A stretch of DNA of 64,000 nucleotides from Streptomyces sp. JB150 (GTDB lineage Bacteria > Actinomycetota > Actinomycetes > Streptomycetales > Streptomycetaceae). The stretch covers positions 7,160,634 through 7,224,633 of the forward strand of contig NZ_CP049780.1 in the NCBI RefSeq assembly GCF_011193355.1, given 5' to 3'. The notes under the pieces were generated by a model that had not been told where the DNA came from, ran no database searches, and worked only from the letters and a program-made list of their open reading frames with translations. The position numbers and the translations under genes were made by a program. Positions 42,533-51,373 of this stretch are shown here, piece by piece (within the stretch, counting starts at the first letter, position 1; every line of letters begins with the position of its first letter).

Positions 42533-43270
42533 GTGACAGAGGAGAGTGCCCCGCCGGGCGGGCTGCGTGAGCGCAAGAAGCGGGCGACGCGGGCCGCCCT
42601 CGTGGAAGCGGCGGTGCGGCTGGCGGCGGAGCACGGGGCGGAGAACGTCACCGTCGAGGCGATCAGCGAGGCGGCGGGGGTGTCTCCCCGCACGTTCTTC
42701 AACTACTTCGACTCCCGTGACGACGTCTTCGTGATGATCGGCGCGGACTCCCGCACCCGGATCCGCGACGCGGTCCTCGCCGCCCCCGCCAACCTCCCGC
42801 CGCTCCAGGCACTGCGCCGGGCCATGGCCGCCGAGCTGGCGGAGGTGGAGCAGCAGCATGAGCTGTGGCGGCTCCACGCGGAGGTGCTGCGCCGGTCACC
42901 GCGGCTCCTGGTGCGCAGCCTCGGCGTGTACGCCTCCGACGAGCTCGGACTCGCCGAGACCCTCGCCGAACGGCTCGGCGCCGGTACCTCCGCCGAACCA
43001 AACTCCGCACCCGCCGAACCAACCTCCGCACCCGCCGGATCCACCGCGTCGTCCGCCGACGATGTCAGCCGCAGGCTCGCCCTGGACCTGTATCCGCGAC
43101 TGCTGGCCGCCGTCGGCGTGACCGCCGTCCGGGTCGCCTTCGAGCACTGGTGCGTGCGCCAGGAGGAACGGCCCTTCGCGGACGTCTTCGAGGAGGCGTT
43201 CGACCATCTCGCCGCCGGTCTGCGGGCACCGACCGGGACATCGTCCGGGACGGTCGACGGACAAGACTGA
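42533..43270 (+). CDS. TetR-family repressor
   Basis: A 245-residue regulator. The N-terminal helix-turn-helix 'ENVTVEAISEAAGVSPRTFFNYF' spans residues about 38-60. The ligand domain contains an unusual Ala/Pro/Ser insert from a 21-24-base tandem duplication (SAEPNSAPAEPTSAPAG). It is 152 bases upstream of an MFS exporter on the same strand, a typical regulator-pump pair. The GTG at 42533 is chosen because of the promoter geometry; ATG 42524 is an alternative. Confidence 0.87.
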   Translation: MTEESAPPGGLRERKKRATRAALVEAAVRLAAEHGAENVTVEAISEAAGVSPRTFFNYFDSRDDVFVMIGADSRTRIRDAVLAAPANLPPLQALRRAMAAELAEVEQQHELWRLHAEVLRRSPRLLVRSLGVYASDELGLAETLAERLGAGTSAEPNSAPAEPTSAPAGSTASSADDVSRRLALDLYPRLLAAVGVTAVRVAFEHWCVRQEERPFADVFEEAFDHLAAGLRAPTGTSSGTVDGQD

Positions 43271-43422
43271 CGCCCGCCCGTCCCCTCGGCCACCGCGTCG
43301 GCCGGCCCCCGCGTTCCCCCCCCGCACCCGCACCCCGGCCCCCATGTGCCGCCGGGCGCGCACCGACGCCGTCGGCGCCCGCCCGGAACTGTCGTGAACC
43401 GCCCCGAACCGAGAGAGACCTC

Positions 43423-45030
43423 GTGAACGCAACACCGGCGCCCGAGCAGGCGCCTCCCACCGCCATGTCCGACCGGCAGATACTCCAGGCGATGTCCGGG
43501 CTGATGGCCGGCATGTTCGTCGCCATCCTCGCGGGCACCGTCGTGTCCAACGCCCTGCCCCGGATCATCGCCGACCTCGGCGCCAGCCAGTCCTCGTACA
43601 CCTGGGTCGTCACCGCCGAACTGCTGGCCATGACGGCGACCGTGCCCCTGTGGGGCAAGCTGTCCGACCTCTACAACCAGAAACTGCTGCTCCAGCTCTC
43701 GCTGGGCATGTTCGTGGTGGGCTCGCTGCTGGCCGGGTTCTCCCACGAGGTGGGCCTGCTCATCTTCAGCCGCGTCGCGCAGGGCATCGGCGCGGGCGGT
43801 CTCACCGCGCTCGCGCAGGTCGTGATGGCCGCCATCATCCCGCCGCGCCGCCTCGGCAAGTACTCCGGCCTCTTCGGCGCCGTCTTCGCCGTCGGCACCG
43901 TCGCCGGGCCGCTCATCGGCGGCGTCCTGGTGGACACCTCGTGGCTCGGCTGGCGTTGGTGCTTCTTCATCGGCGTCCCCTTCGCGCTGCTGGCCATCGT
44001 GCTGCTCCAGCGCACCCTGAAGCTGCCGGCCGTGCGGCGCCGCGAAGTGAAGATCGACTTCCTGGGCGCCTTCCTGATCGTCGCCGGCGTCTGCGCGCTG
44101 CTCATCTGGGTTTCGCTCGCGGGCAACCAGTTCGACTGGGCCTCCTGGCAGACCGCCGCCCTGACGGGCACGGGCGTGGTCCTGCTCGCGATCGCCGTCT
44201 ACGTCGAGTCGCGCGCCGCCGAACCGGTCATCCCGCTGGACATCTTCCGCAACCGCACGGTCACCCTGACCACCGTCGCCAGCCTGCTCGTCGGCGTGGC
44301 CATGTTCGGCGGCACCGTGTTCCTCTCCCAGTACTTCCAGGTCTCCCTGGGCAAGTCCGCGACCGTCGCGGGCCTGATGAGCCTGCCGATGGTCCTCGGC
44401 CTGCTGGTGTCCTCCACCATCGCCGGGCAGATCATCAGCGCCACCGGCAGGTGGAAGGTGTACCTCGTCGCGGGCGCCGCCGTGATGACCGCCGGTCTCG
44501 CCCTGCTCTCCACCATCGGCACCGACACCCACTTCGCCCTGCTCAGCCTCTACATGGCGGTCCTCGGCATCGGCGTCGGCATGTTGATGCAGAACCTGGT
44601 CCTCGCCGCGCAGAACGACGTGCCCGCCGCCGAACTCGGCGCCGCCACCTCCGTGCTGTCGTTCTTCCGCAGCATGGGCGGCACCATCGGCACCAGTGTG
44701 CTCGGCGCGATCCTCGCCAACCGCGTCACCGACGAGATCACCAAGAGCCTCGCCGAGGCGGGGACCCCCGCCGGCACCGGACAGGCCGCCGGGCACGGCG
44801 TCCCGGACATGACCACACTGCCGGCGCCGATGCGGGCCATCGTGGAGCACGCCTACGGTGTCGCCACCGCCGACCTCTTCCTCGTCGCGACCCCCTTCGC
44901 GCTGCTCGCCCTCGTCGCCGTCCTCTTCATCAAGGAGAAGCCACTGAAGACCACCAGCGGCATGGAACGCCTCGCAGAGGAGGCCGCCACCGCGGCCGAG
45001 TCCCGGCAGCCCGCGGACCGGGTCGGCTGA
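43423..45030 (+). CDS. MFS multidrug exporter, DHA2 (14-helix) family
   Basis: A 535-residue transporter with about 14 membrane helices. The family signatures are 'MFVAILAGTVVSNALPRIIADLG' in helix 1 (residues about 30-52), 'LWGKLSDLYNQK' in loop 2-3, and 'FAVGTVAGPLIGGVLVD' (motif C of exporters) near residue 160. It expels drugs or toxic metabolites using the proton gradient. The GTG follows GAGAGAG. It is probably controlled by the preceding TetR protein. Confidence 0.92.
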   Translation: MNATPAPEQAPPTAMSDRQILQAMSGLMAGMFVAILAGTVVSNALPRIIADLGASQSSYTWVVTAELLAMTATVPLWGKLSDLYNQKLLLQLSLGMFVVGSLLAGFSHEVGLLIFSRVAQGIGAGGLTALAQVVMAAIIPPRRLGKYSGLFGAVFAVGTVAGPLIGGVLVDTSWLGWRWCFFIGVPFALLAIVLLQRTLKLPAVRRREVKIDFLGAFLIVAGVCALLIWVSLAGNQFDWASWQTAALTGTGVVLLAIAVYVESRAAEPVIPLDIFRNRTVTLTTVASLLVGVAMFGGTVFLSQYFQVSLGKSATVAGLMSLPMVLGLLVSSTIAGQIISATGRWKVYLVAGAAVMTAGLALLSTIGTDTHFALLSLYMAVLGIGVGMLMQNLVLAAQNDVPAAELGAATSVLSFFRSMGGTIGTSVLGAILANRVTDEITKSLAEAGTPAGTGQAAGHGVPDMTTLPAPMRAIVEHAYGVATADLFLVATPFALLALVAVLFIKEKPLKTTSGMERLAEEAATAAESRQPADRVG

Positions 45031-45078
45031 GGCCGGAGGTTCCGCCGTCCGGCGCTGCTGCGACTTTCACCCGTCCAC

Positions 45079-45108
45079 TGACCCGCGTCGTCTCCCCGAC
45101 GCGGGTCA
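45079..45108 (+). terminator. Terminator after MFS gene
   Basis: A 12-bp perfect stem TGACCCGCGTCG/CGACGCGGGTCA with a six-base loop, 48 bases after the stop codon. Confidence 0.8.
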
Positions 45109-45194
45109 GGGACTGGTGATTTACGCGGTCCGGGCGTTCCCGGTGCCCCACGACACTGCACGGACCATGTCGTCCAGCCGTATCCGAGGTGCCG

Positions 45195-46859
45195 ATGTCC
45201 GGTCCGCTGAAGAGGTACTTGACGAGAAGTCACCCGCTGCTGCTGTCGGGGGCGTTACTGCTCACCGGCGGACTGTCCGGCGGGTTGTCCGGTGGGCTGT
45301 CGGGCGCGCTGCCGTCGTCCGAGACCGCCGTACGGGAGGCCGCGGAACCGGGCGCCGCCGTACCGGTGGCCGCCGTCGCCCCCGCTGTGGCGGCGGGCGA
45401 CGGCCCGACGGTCTCCACCCGGTACGGGCAGCTCCGGGGCAGGGCGAGCGCCGCCGCCCACTCCTACCTGGGCATCCCCTACGCCGCGCCGCCCGTCGGA
45501 TCCCTGCGGTGGAAACCGCCGTCCCCGCCCGCCCGCTGGTCCGGCGTCCGCGACGCCACGGCCCCCGGCAACCCCTGCATGCAGCAGCCGTCGTCCACGC
45601 CCTGGGGGAACCTCGCCGGGCCCGGCACGCCCAGTGAGGACTGCCTCTACCTGAACGTCCACACCCCCGCACAGCCCTCGCACCGGCAGCGGCCGGTCAT
45701 GGTGTGGATCCACGGCGGCGGCTTCACCGTCGGCTCCGGCTCCTTCTACGACGGCGGCACCCTGGCCGCCAAGGGCGACGTGATCACCGTCCACCTCAAC
45801 TACCGCCTCGGCGTGTTCGGTTACCTCGCCCACCCCGGGCTGACCGAGGAGTCGCCGCGCGGCCTGTCCGGCAACTACGGCCTCCTCGACCAGCAGGCCG
45901 CGCTGCGCTGGGTGCGCGACAACATCGCGGCGTTCGGCGGCGACCCCGGCAACGTGACCGTGTTCGGCGAGTCCGCGGGCGGCGGCAGCGTCTGCCAGCA
46001 CCTCGTCTCACCGGCCGCCACCGGCCTGTTCGACCGGGCCATCGCCCAGTCCGGCTGCGGCTTCCCGCTGCCCACCCAGCAGTCGCAGGAGAACAGCGGC
46101 AAGGCCTGGGCCGACTCCCTCGGCTGCGCCGACGTCGCCTGCCTGCGCGCCGAACCCGCCGCCGAGCTGCTCGCCGCCTCGGCCCGCTCCACCGCCCGCT
46201 GGGTGCCCAACGTCGACGGCGCGCTCCTTCCCTCGCAGGTGACGGACGCGCTGGAGAGCGGACGATTCCACCGGGTGCCCGTGCTGCAGGGGACCACCGC
46301 CGACGAGGGCCGGCTCACGGTCGCGACCACCTACGACCTCGCCGGGCGCCGGCTCACCGCCGAGGGCTACCCGGTGGCCGTCCGCGCGCTCCACGGCGAC
46401 CGGGCCGAGACGATCCTGGCCCGCTATCCCCTGTCCGAGTACGGCTCACCCGCCGAAGCGCTCGGCGCGGTCCTCACGGACTCCCAGTTCGCCTGCCTCC
46501 AGTCCCGCACCGCCGGACTCATGGCCGAGCACACCCGCTCCTACCAGTACGAGTTCGCCGACCGGCACGCCATGGACTATCTGAACCTCCCCGTCGGCTT
46601 CCCTCTCGGCGCACCCCACGGCTCCGAGATCCGCTACGTCTTCGGCGGCGTCACCGGAGCCAGCGCCCAGACCGCCTTGTCGGAGAAGATGCTCGGCTAC
46701 TGGACCCACTTCGCCAGGACGGGAGTGCCGTACGCCGCGAACGCGCCGCGCTGGCCCCAGTACCCGAAGGTCCAGACGCTCGCCCCGGAGGCCATCACCC
46801 CGGTGGACACCTTCCCGCAGGCCCACCACTGCGACCTGTGGAACGGGCCGGCCTCCTGA
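45195..46859 (+). CDS. Secreted type-B carboxylesterase
   Basis: A 554-residue alpha/beta-hydrolase. The N-terminal signal has a repeated 'GGLSGGLSGGLSG' in its hydrophobic region, encoded by a short DNA repeat. Family marks are 'YLGIPYAAPPVGSLRW', 'EDCLYLNVHTP', the oxyanion 'VWIHGGGFTVGSG', and the nucleophile in 'FGESAGGGS' (Ser260). A Glu near 'TADEGRL' and His in 'FPLGAPHGSEIRYVFGG' complete the triad. It hydrolyses esters outside the cell. The ATG follows GAGGTG. It is convergent with the pectate lyase. Confidence 0.9.
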   Translation: MSGPLKRYLTRSHPLLLSGALLLTGGLSGGLSGGLSGALPSSETAVREAAEPGAAVPVAAVAPAVAAGDGPTVSTRYGQLRGRASAAAHSYLGIPYAAPPVGSLRWKPPSPPARWSGVRDATAPGNPCMQQPSSTPWGNLAGPGTPSEDCLYLNVHTPAQPSHRQRPVMVWIHGGGFTVGSGSFYDGGTLAAKGDVITVHLNYRLGVFGYLAHPGLTEESPRGLSGNYGLLDQQAALRWVRDNIAAFGGDPGNVTVFGESAGGGSVCQHLVSPAATGLFDRAIAQSGCGFPLPTQQSQENSGKAWADSLGCADVACLRAEPAAELLAASARSTARWVPNVDGALLPSQVTDALESGRFHRVPVLQGTTADEGRLTVATTYDLAGRRLTAEGYPVAVRALHGDRAETILARYPLSEYGSPAEALGAVLTDSQFACLQSRTAGLMAEHTRSYQYEFADRHAMDYLNLPVGFPLGAPHGSEIRYVFGGVTGASAQTALSEKMLGYWTHFARTGVPYAANAPRWPQYPKVQTLAPEAITPVDTFPQAHHCDLWNGPAS

Positions 46860-46928
46860 CCGTCAGTGGGGGAGCGCGACGAGGAATGCGGCCGCCGCCC
46901 CCGTCCGGCACCGTCTCCGGTGCTCCGG

Positions 46929-46964
46929 CCCGCCCTCCGGCACTCGGCACGACCGGAGGGCGGG
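46929..46964. terminator. Bidirectional terminator hairpin
   Basis: A 12-bp perfect stem CCCGCCCTCCGG/CCGGAGGGCGGG with a 12-base loop lies between the convergent esterase and pectate lyase genes. Confidence 0.85.
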
Positions 46965-46986
46965 CGGGGGCGGCGGCACGCCGTCA

Positions 46987-48558
46987 CTACCCGGCGTAGG
47001 TCTCGTACTCGGCGATCTGCGGTGTGCCGCTGGAACCGGTGATCTCAAAGGTGATCTTGCTCAGTGTGGTCCGGGGTACGGCGATCACCCCGGCCTTGCT
47101 GCCGGACGCGAGGACCGCGCCGGTGTCGGCGTTGACGACCCGCCAGGAGCCGATCCGGCCCGCGGCCGCCGACGTCTCCCGGATGTTGATGGTCGACACG
47201 GTCGTGGGGGAGCCCCACTTGATCGAGACGGAACCGGTGGAGCCGGCCGGTGACCAGTAGGTGCTCAGGTTGCCGTCGCGCACGTTGCCGTAGCTGGTCC
47301 CGTCCGCCTTGCTGGAGCCGTCGGAACCGGCTCCGATGGACAGGTTGGTGCCGGCGGGCTGGGTCGGGGTGGGCGTGGGCGTCGTCGGCGTCGGCGTGGG
47401 CGTGGTGGGGGTGGGCGCCGGGGTGGTCGGCGTCGGCGTGGGCGTCTGCGGGGTGCAGTTGCCGTCCGACACCCGCAGCCCCTTGTTGGCACCCGCGGTC
47501 TGGCTCACGACGCCCGGCACGCAGCTCGCGGCGTCGAGGCGGTAGGAGTACGGGATGCTGACGGTGGTGTTGGACTGGGGGTTCGGCCCGGCGGGCTTGT
47601 TGTCGGTGCCGGGCTGGGACCAGGTGACGTTGTCGAAGACGTTGCCGCTCACCTGCCAGTAACCGGCCGCGTCGGTGTAGAAGGTGCCCAGGACGTCCTT
47701 GGAGTCCTCGAAGTAGTTGTTGTCCACCTTGGCGCGGGCGCCGGCCCGGGAGTTGATCCCGGACTCGTTCAGGCTGAAGTAGTGGTTGTTGTACATGTGG
47801 GCGACGCCGCCGCGCAGCAGGGGCGTGCGGGAGTCGATGTTCTCGTACTTGTTGTGGTGGAACGTGACGTACCCGTTCGAGACGTCGCTCTCGCTGGAGC
47901 CGATGAGGCCGCCCCGGCCGGAGTTGCGCAGAATGCTGTAGGACAGGGTCACGTACTGGGTGTTGTCCTTCATGTCGAAGAGGCCGTCGTAGCCCTCCGA
48001 CTCACCGCCCGAGGCCTCCAGCGTGACGTGGTCCACCCACACGTTGCGGACGTTGCTCTCCATGCCGATGGCGTCACCGCCGTTGGACGTGGGAGAGCCG
48101 GACTTCTTGACGTTCCGGACCGTCACGTTCTGGATGATGATGTTCTTCGACTCGCGGATGTGGATGCCCACCTGGTCGAAGACGGCACCACTGCCGACGC
48201 CGACGATCGTGACGTTGCTGATCTGCTTGAGCTCGATCACCCCGTCCGCGGTGCTGCAGCTGGACCCCGACACCTTGCTGGTGTTGCCGTGGTTGATGGT
48301 GCCCTCGACCTGGATGGTGATCGGGGTGCTGCTGCTGGCCCGGCCGCACAGGGCCTGGTGGATCGCGGTGCCCGTCGTGGCCCGCACCGTCTGCCCGCCC
48401 GCGCCGCCGGTCGTGCCGCCGTTCTGCGTCGCGTAACCGGTCGCGCTGCCGGTCACCGCCGCCGACGCGTCCGGCGCCGACACCACCGCACCGGCCGCGG
48501 CCGCGAGGGCGAGTGTGCCCAGCGCCGCGTAGACGCGCAGGGCCGCTGGTCGTCTCAT
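46987..48558 (-). CDS. Secreted PL1 pectate lyase with C-terminal binding domain
   Basis: A 523-residue extracellular polysaccharide lyase that cleaves pectate by beta-elimination with Ca2+. The signal peptide is followed by a beta-helix (residues about 30-340) with family 1 motifs: 'GDAIGMESNVRNVWVDHVTLE' (WxDH), 'YDGLFDMKDNTQYVTLSY' and 'NGYVTFHHNKYENIDSRTPLLRGG' (span about 215-245). A Thr-Pro linker of about 40 residues follows, then a jelly-roll carbohydrate-binding domain (about 400-523, 'SSKADGTSYGNVRDGNLSTYWSP'). The ATG follows GGGGAGA. The LacI-type palindrome at 48695 probably controls induction. Confidence 0.92.
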   Translation of the reverse strand: MRRPAALRVYAALGTLALAAAAGAVVSAPDASAAVTGSATGYATQNGGTTGGAGGQTVRATTGTAIHQALCGRASSSTPITIQVEGTINHGNTSKVSGSSCSTADGVIELKQISNVTIVGVGSGAVFDQVGIHIRESKNIIIQNVTVRNVKKSGSPTSNGGDAIGMESNVRNVWVDHVTLEASGGESEGYDGLFDMKDNTQYVTLSYSILRNSGRGGLIGSSESDVSNGYVTFHHNKYENIDSRTPLLRGGVAHMYNNHYFSLNESGINSRAGARAKVDNNYFEDSKDVLGTFYTDAAGYWQVSGNVFDNVTWSQPGTDNKPAGPNPQSNTTVSIPYSYRLDAASCVPGVVSQTAGANKGLRVSDGNCTPQTPTPTPTTPAPTPTTPTPTPTTPTPTPTQPAGTNLSIGAGSDGSSKADGTSYGNVRDGNLSTYWSPAGSTGSVSIKWGSPTTVSTINIRETSAAAGRIGSWRVVNADTGAVLASGSKAGVIAVPRTTLSKITFEITGSSGTPQIAEYETYAG

Positions 48559-48694
48559 GTCGTCTCCCCATTCGTCAGGCGTCACTCGCCACGCGGCACT
48601 CGACATACGGCATGCGCCACGCGTCGCCGAATGCCGGGTGAAGCCCGGACGCACTGCTGCACTCGCTTCGACAGCGGCCCCGCACGCCACTGGG

Positions 48695-48706
48695 GAAAGC
48701 GCTTTC
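48695..48706. promoter_or_regulatory. LacI-type operator before pectate lyase
   Basis: The perfect palindrome GAAAGCGCTTTC, 137 bases before the pectate lyase start. It is identical to the element at 1233-1244. LacI-family repressors of plant polysaccharide genes use such sites in Streptomyces. Confidence 0.55.
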
Positions 48707-48857
48707 TGGACGGCGAGGATAGAGCGGTGGCCGACGCGGTGGCAATATCCGTGCAGCGGTGCGGCCGTCGGCGCGGGGCGTGGCGGGCGTGGCGGAGCCC
48801 TCGGATGACTCCGGGCGGCGCGAAAACCGGGTGCCGGCCATAGCCCCGCTCGCTACA

Positions 48858-48936
48858 GTCGCTGTCGTGCAGGTGCGCAGGCCGCGGATACTTCGCCTCG
48901 AAAGCGGGTACGCGGGTTCGAATCCCGTCACCGGCT
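48858..48936 (+). tRNA. tRNA-like element, degenerate 5' half (anticodon CGA)
   Basis: The 3' half is well formed: anticodon arm TTCGC-CTCGAAA-GCGGG (anticodon CGA, U33 and A37 present), variable bases TAC, T-arm GCGGG-TTCGAAT-CCCGT and acceptor strand CACCGGC (48929-48935). The 5' half is poor: GTCGCTG pairs with the acceptor strand with one mismatch and one G-U, and no D-arm forms. A CGA anticodon would mean Ser, but the long variable arm is missing. It is either a decayed tRNA or the 3' part of the permuted structure described with 48939-48967. Confidence 0.4.
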
Positions 48937-48938
48937 GT

Positions 48939-48967
48939 GCCGGTGTCGTCCAGTGGCCCAGGACGCC
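48939..48967 (+). pseudogene. tRNA 5'-half-like sequence directly after a tRNA 3' half
   Basis: GCCGGTG (perfect 7-bp match to the acceptor strand CACCGGC ending three bases upstream), then TC, and a good D-arm GTCC-AGTGGCCCA-GGAC resembling glutamate tRNA. After GGACGCC the tRNA pattern stops. Together with the preceding 3' half it forms a full cloverleaf, but in reversed gene order. It may be a truncated second tRNA copy. Confidence 0.4.
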
Positions 48968-49284
48968 TTGACAAGTTCTCCGCTGCCGACTTCGATCTCT
49001 GCACACCACGCCGCCGCGAGCGGCTGAACCGCCGCCGGACCGACGCCGGCCCGGCGGCGGTGACGGTCATCGGGGTGCGCGGAGGCGCGCTCCGCGACGT
49101 GTTCGGTGCCGGCCCTCAGCTTCCGAGGGAAGCCCTGGGCCGCAGGGTTGGAGCCCCCGACACGGACGCCCGTGACGCGATCAGTTCGTCGGGGCGGGAG
49201 CCGCAGGCCGAGGCGCGGGCCACCGCGGCGCGAGGCCCGCGGCCGCCCTCGGCCGCAGGTCGCGTCAGTCGGCCGCGGGGTGCG
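48968..49284. other. Intergenic region without recognisable gene
   Basis: About 317 bases following the tRNA-like locus. It is GC-rich, with no frame showing family motifs or consistent codon bias and no strong hairpin that I can see. Confidence 0.4.
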
Positions 49285-49818
49285 TCAGCCGGGGAAGGAG
49301 AAGTAGAGCGCCTCGCTGTAGAAGGACGCGAAGTGCCTTTGCCAGTCGGCTCGGACGGACGCCAGCCAGTCGTCGTCCCGGCCGGCGATCGCCGCCTCCG
49401 CCCTGGCGACGGCGTCCGGGATGTCCAAGGACACCAGACGCCGCACGCTCGCTGCCGGATCGTCACCCGTCATCGAGACGATCTCCCCGGTCTCGAGGAC
49501 GAAGTACCGTGCCTGCTGCTTCTCGAGGTGCGCCGTGGTCCTGGCAACGCACTCGGCGAACTCGGCGTCGTCCTCCAGGCCCTTGCCGACCGCGCGCAGG
49601 AGGTCCCGCAGCAGGGCCGCCCCGTCGGCGTAGTCCGCGGCGATGCCGATCGGAGGGTTCCAGATCATGGAGGGGACGATCGTCGTTCCGCGCCCCACCA
49701 TGATCTTGTGCGCGAGCGGGATGTCCCAGTTGTGTTCGGATATGCACCGGATCCGCTGGGGAATCTCCGCCTCGTTCGGCAGGGAGTCCGCGGAGTAGAG
49801 GTATGAACGGTTTGCCAC
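49285..49818 (-). CDS. Hypothetical protein ('MANRSYLYS' family)
   Basis: A 177-residue protein starting at GTG with 'ANRSYLYSADSLPNEAE', a beginning I know from a family of uncharacterised Streptomyces proteins (possibly DUF7822). It is soluble and rich in Ala and acidic residues. The start is set by TAGCGT seven bases upstream, a leaderless promoter lying in the short gap after the oxygenase gene. An apparent 690-residue fusion with that upstream gene results from the frameshift there. Confidence 0.7.
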   Translation of the reverse strand: MANRSYLYSADSLPNEAEIPQRIRCISEHNWDIPLAHKIMVGRGTTIVPSMIWNPPIGIAADYADGAALLRDLLRAVGKGLEDDAEFAECVARTTAHLEKQQARYFVLETGEIVSMTGDDPAASVRRLVSLDIPDAVARAEAAIAGRDDDWLASVRADWQRHFASFYSEALYFSFPG

Positions 49819-49844
49819 GGTGGTGACGCTAGCAGCCCACGTGA

Positions 49845-51357
49845 TCAGGCCTCGGCGAGCAGCGGGTCGCACGGGGTGGTGCGGTGGCGGCCGGACATGA
49901 AGGACAGGAACTCGCTGACGAACGCACCGCGGGTGTAAGTGCCGTCGCCGTGGGTGGTGTCGCGGTGGAAGGCGGCTCCGGGACAGGGCCCGGTACTCGA
50001 CGGCGTCGATGCGCTGGTTGCCGTCCTTGTCGGTGACGTCGAACAGGACCTCGGCGACCCTGATCAGCGCGGGGCCGGCCATGGCGGGAGCCGCGGCGGC
50101 GTACTCGCGGGCGCTGACGCGTCCGTCGCCGTCCGTGTCGAGCGCCGCCTGCAGTTCGCGCCACCAGTCGGCACAGGCGTCGTAGAGCCTGGTCTCCTCC
50201 GGTTCGTCCAGGTCGAGGCGGCCGGCCATTTCGCGGGCCATGGCGGCGAGGTCCGGCCAGTCCAGGTAGCCGTCGCCGGTCTGGTCGAGGACTTCGGCGA
50301 AGAACTCCTGCGCGCTGCGCCGCGTCGCCGTGTCTCCCGTGGGTTCCGGTGCCGGCTGCGCGGGGAGGGGGGTGAGGAGCCTCAGGAGGGCGGCGGCGCG
50401 TTGCGTCTGCTCGCGCAGGGCGGTGACGGTGCGGGCGCGGGGGTCGTCGCTGTGCGGGGAAATCGCGAGCAGGTCGACGATGCCGGCGGCCTGGATCCAG
50501 CCGTCGGGCAGGAAGCGCGCCAGGCCGGCGGCGAGGTAGGCGCCCTGCATCAGCGTCTGCACTCCCGCGATCTCGGGCAGTCCGGCCTTGCGGCGGAACG
50601 CTTCGGGCAGCGAGGCCACGGTGATCGCTCCGATGACCGGGCCGGCCACGGCCCGGCCGGTGGCCCACAGGGCGGGAAACCCGCTGAGCACCGGCGGGGC
50701 GGGGAGATGGTCGAAGAGCTTGAACAGGATGATGCGCATCGCGTCCGTGTTCTCCAGTTCCCGCTCGACCACCTGGTCGAAGGAGGGCCAGAAGTCGGCG
50801 AGAACGGCCGGCAGGTGCCCGTCCTCGTCGCCCATGGCAGCCAGGAAGGCGCGGAACTCGGCGTACAGCAGCTCCACGGCGCGCTGTTCGAGGGGCTGTC
50901 CGCTGAGCCTGCACATGGTGACGGCGCTTTCGAACAGGGTCGCCACCACCCAGGCCCGCACGGCCGGGTCCATCGCGTCATAGGGCCGTTGGCCGGGGCC
51001 GGCGCCGCTGCTGGTGCTGCGCAGGCGGGCGTGCAGGCGGTTGAGCCGTGCGGCCTCCCGCTGCCGTACCTGCTCGTCGGCGCCGAGCATGCGCTGCATG
51101 CTGAGGAAGGTGTTCCTCAGCCGCCGCCAAGGGTGGGCGACGAAGGTGGAGTCGTCCGCCAGAGCGGCCCCGATCTGCGGGTGAGCGGCTTCCAGTACGG
51201 TCGCCCGGACCATGGCCAGCGCCCAGCGCGGTCCCACCGACTGCGGCACGCCCCGCCGCGCACCGCTCCGGCACGCCCGCCGCGCATCGGCACGCGCACC
51301 GCACCGGCACGCGCACCGGCACGCGCACCGCACCGGCACGCGCACCGGCACGCGCAC
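49845..51357 (-). pseudogene. MpaB-like oxygenase/EF-hand gene with frameshift
   Basis: The first part resembles the MpaB (DUF2236) oxygenase family: 'GPRWALAMVRATVLEAAHPQIGAAL', 'FVAHPWRRLRNTFLSMQRM' and 'ILFKLFDHLPAPPVLSGFP'. Then come EF-hand calcium loops 'DQTGDGYLDWPDL', 'DTDGDGRVSAREY' and 'DKDGNQRIDAVEYRAL'. After EYRAL an extra base near 49976-49990 shifts the frame; in the shifted frame the natural end 'AAFHRDTTHGDGTYTRGAFV' runs to a TGA at 49845. The loss of about 50 C-terminal residues may or may not abolish activity. The start is unclear because the 5' end lies in a tandem repeat. Confidence 0.6.
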
Positions 51358-51372
51358 CGCACCGGCACCGGC
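51255..51372. repeat. GC-rich tandem repeat at 5' end of MpaB-like gene
   Basis: Units built from GCACCGGCACGC and GCACCGCACC alternate, giving about 30-base higher-order copies in the space between the TPR gene and the conserved start of the MpaB-like protein. If translated it gives an Arg/Cys/Val-rich peptide unlike any known N-terminus. Such repeats may vary in length. Confidence 0.7.
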
Positions 51373-51373
51373 C

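Noticed and set aside
49285..51357. Single 690-residue fusion of MpaB/EF-hand protein and a second domain
   Set aside because: The end of the EF-hand protein is found in a shifted frame with its own stop at 49845, and the second protein has its own leaderless promoter, so the fusion is a frameshift product.
51255..51372. GC-rich tandem repeat considered as a CRISPR array
   Set aside because: The copies are contiguous without unique spacers, and no cas genes are present.
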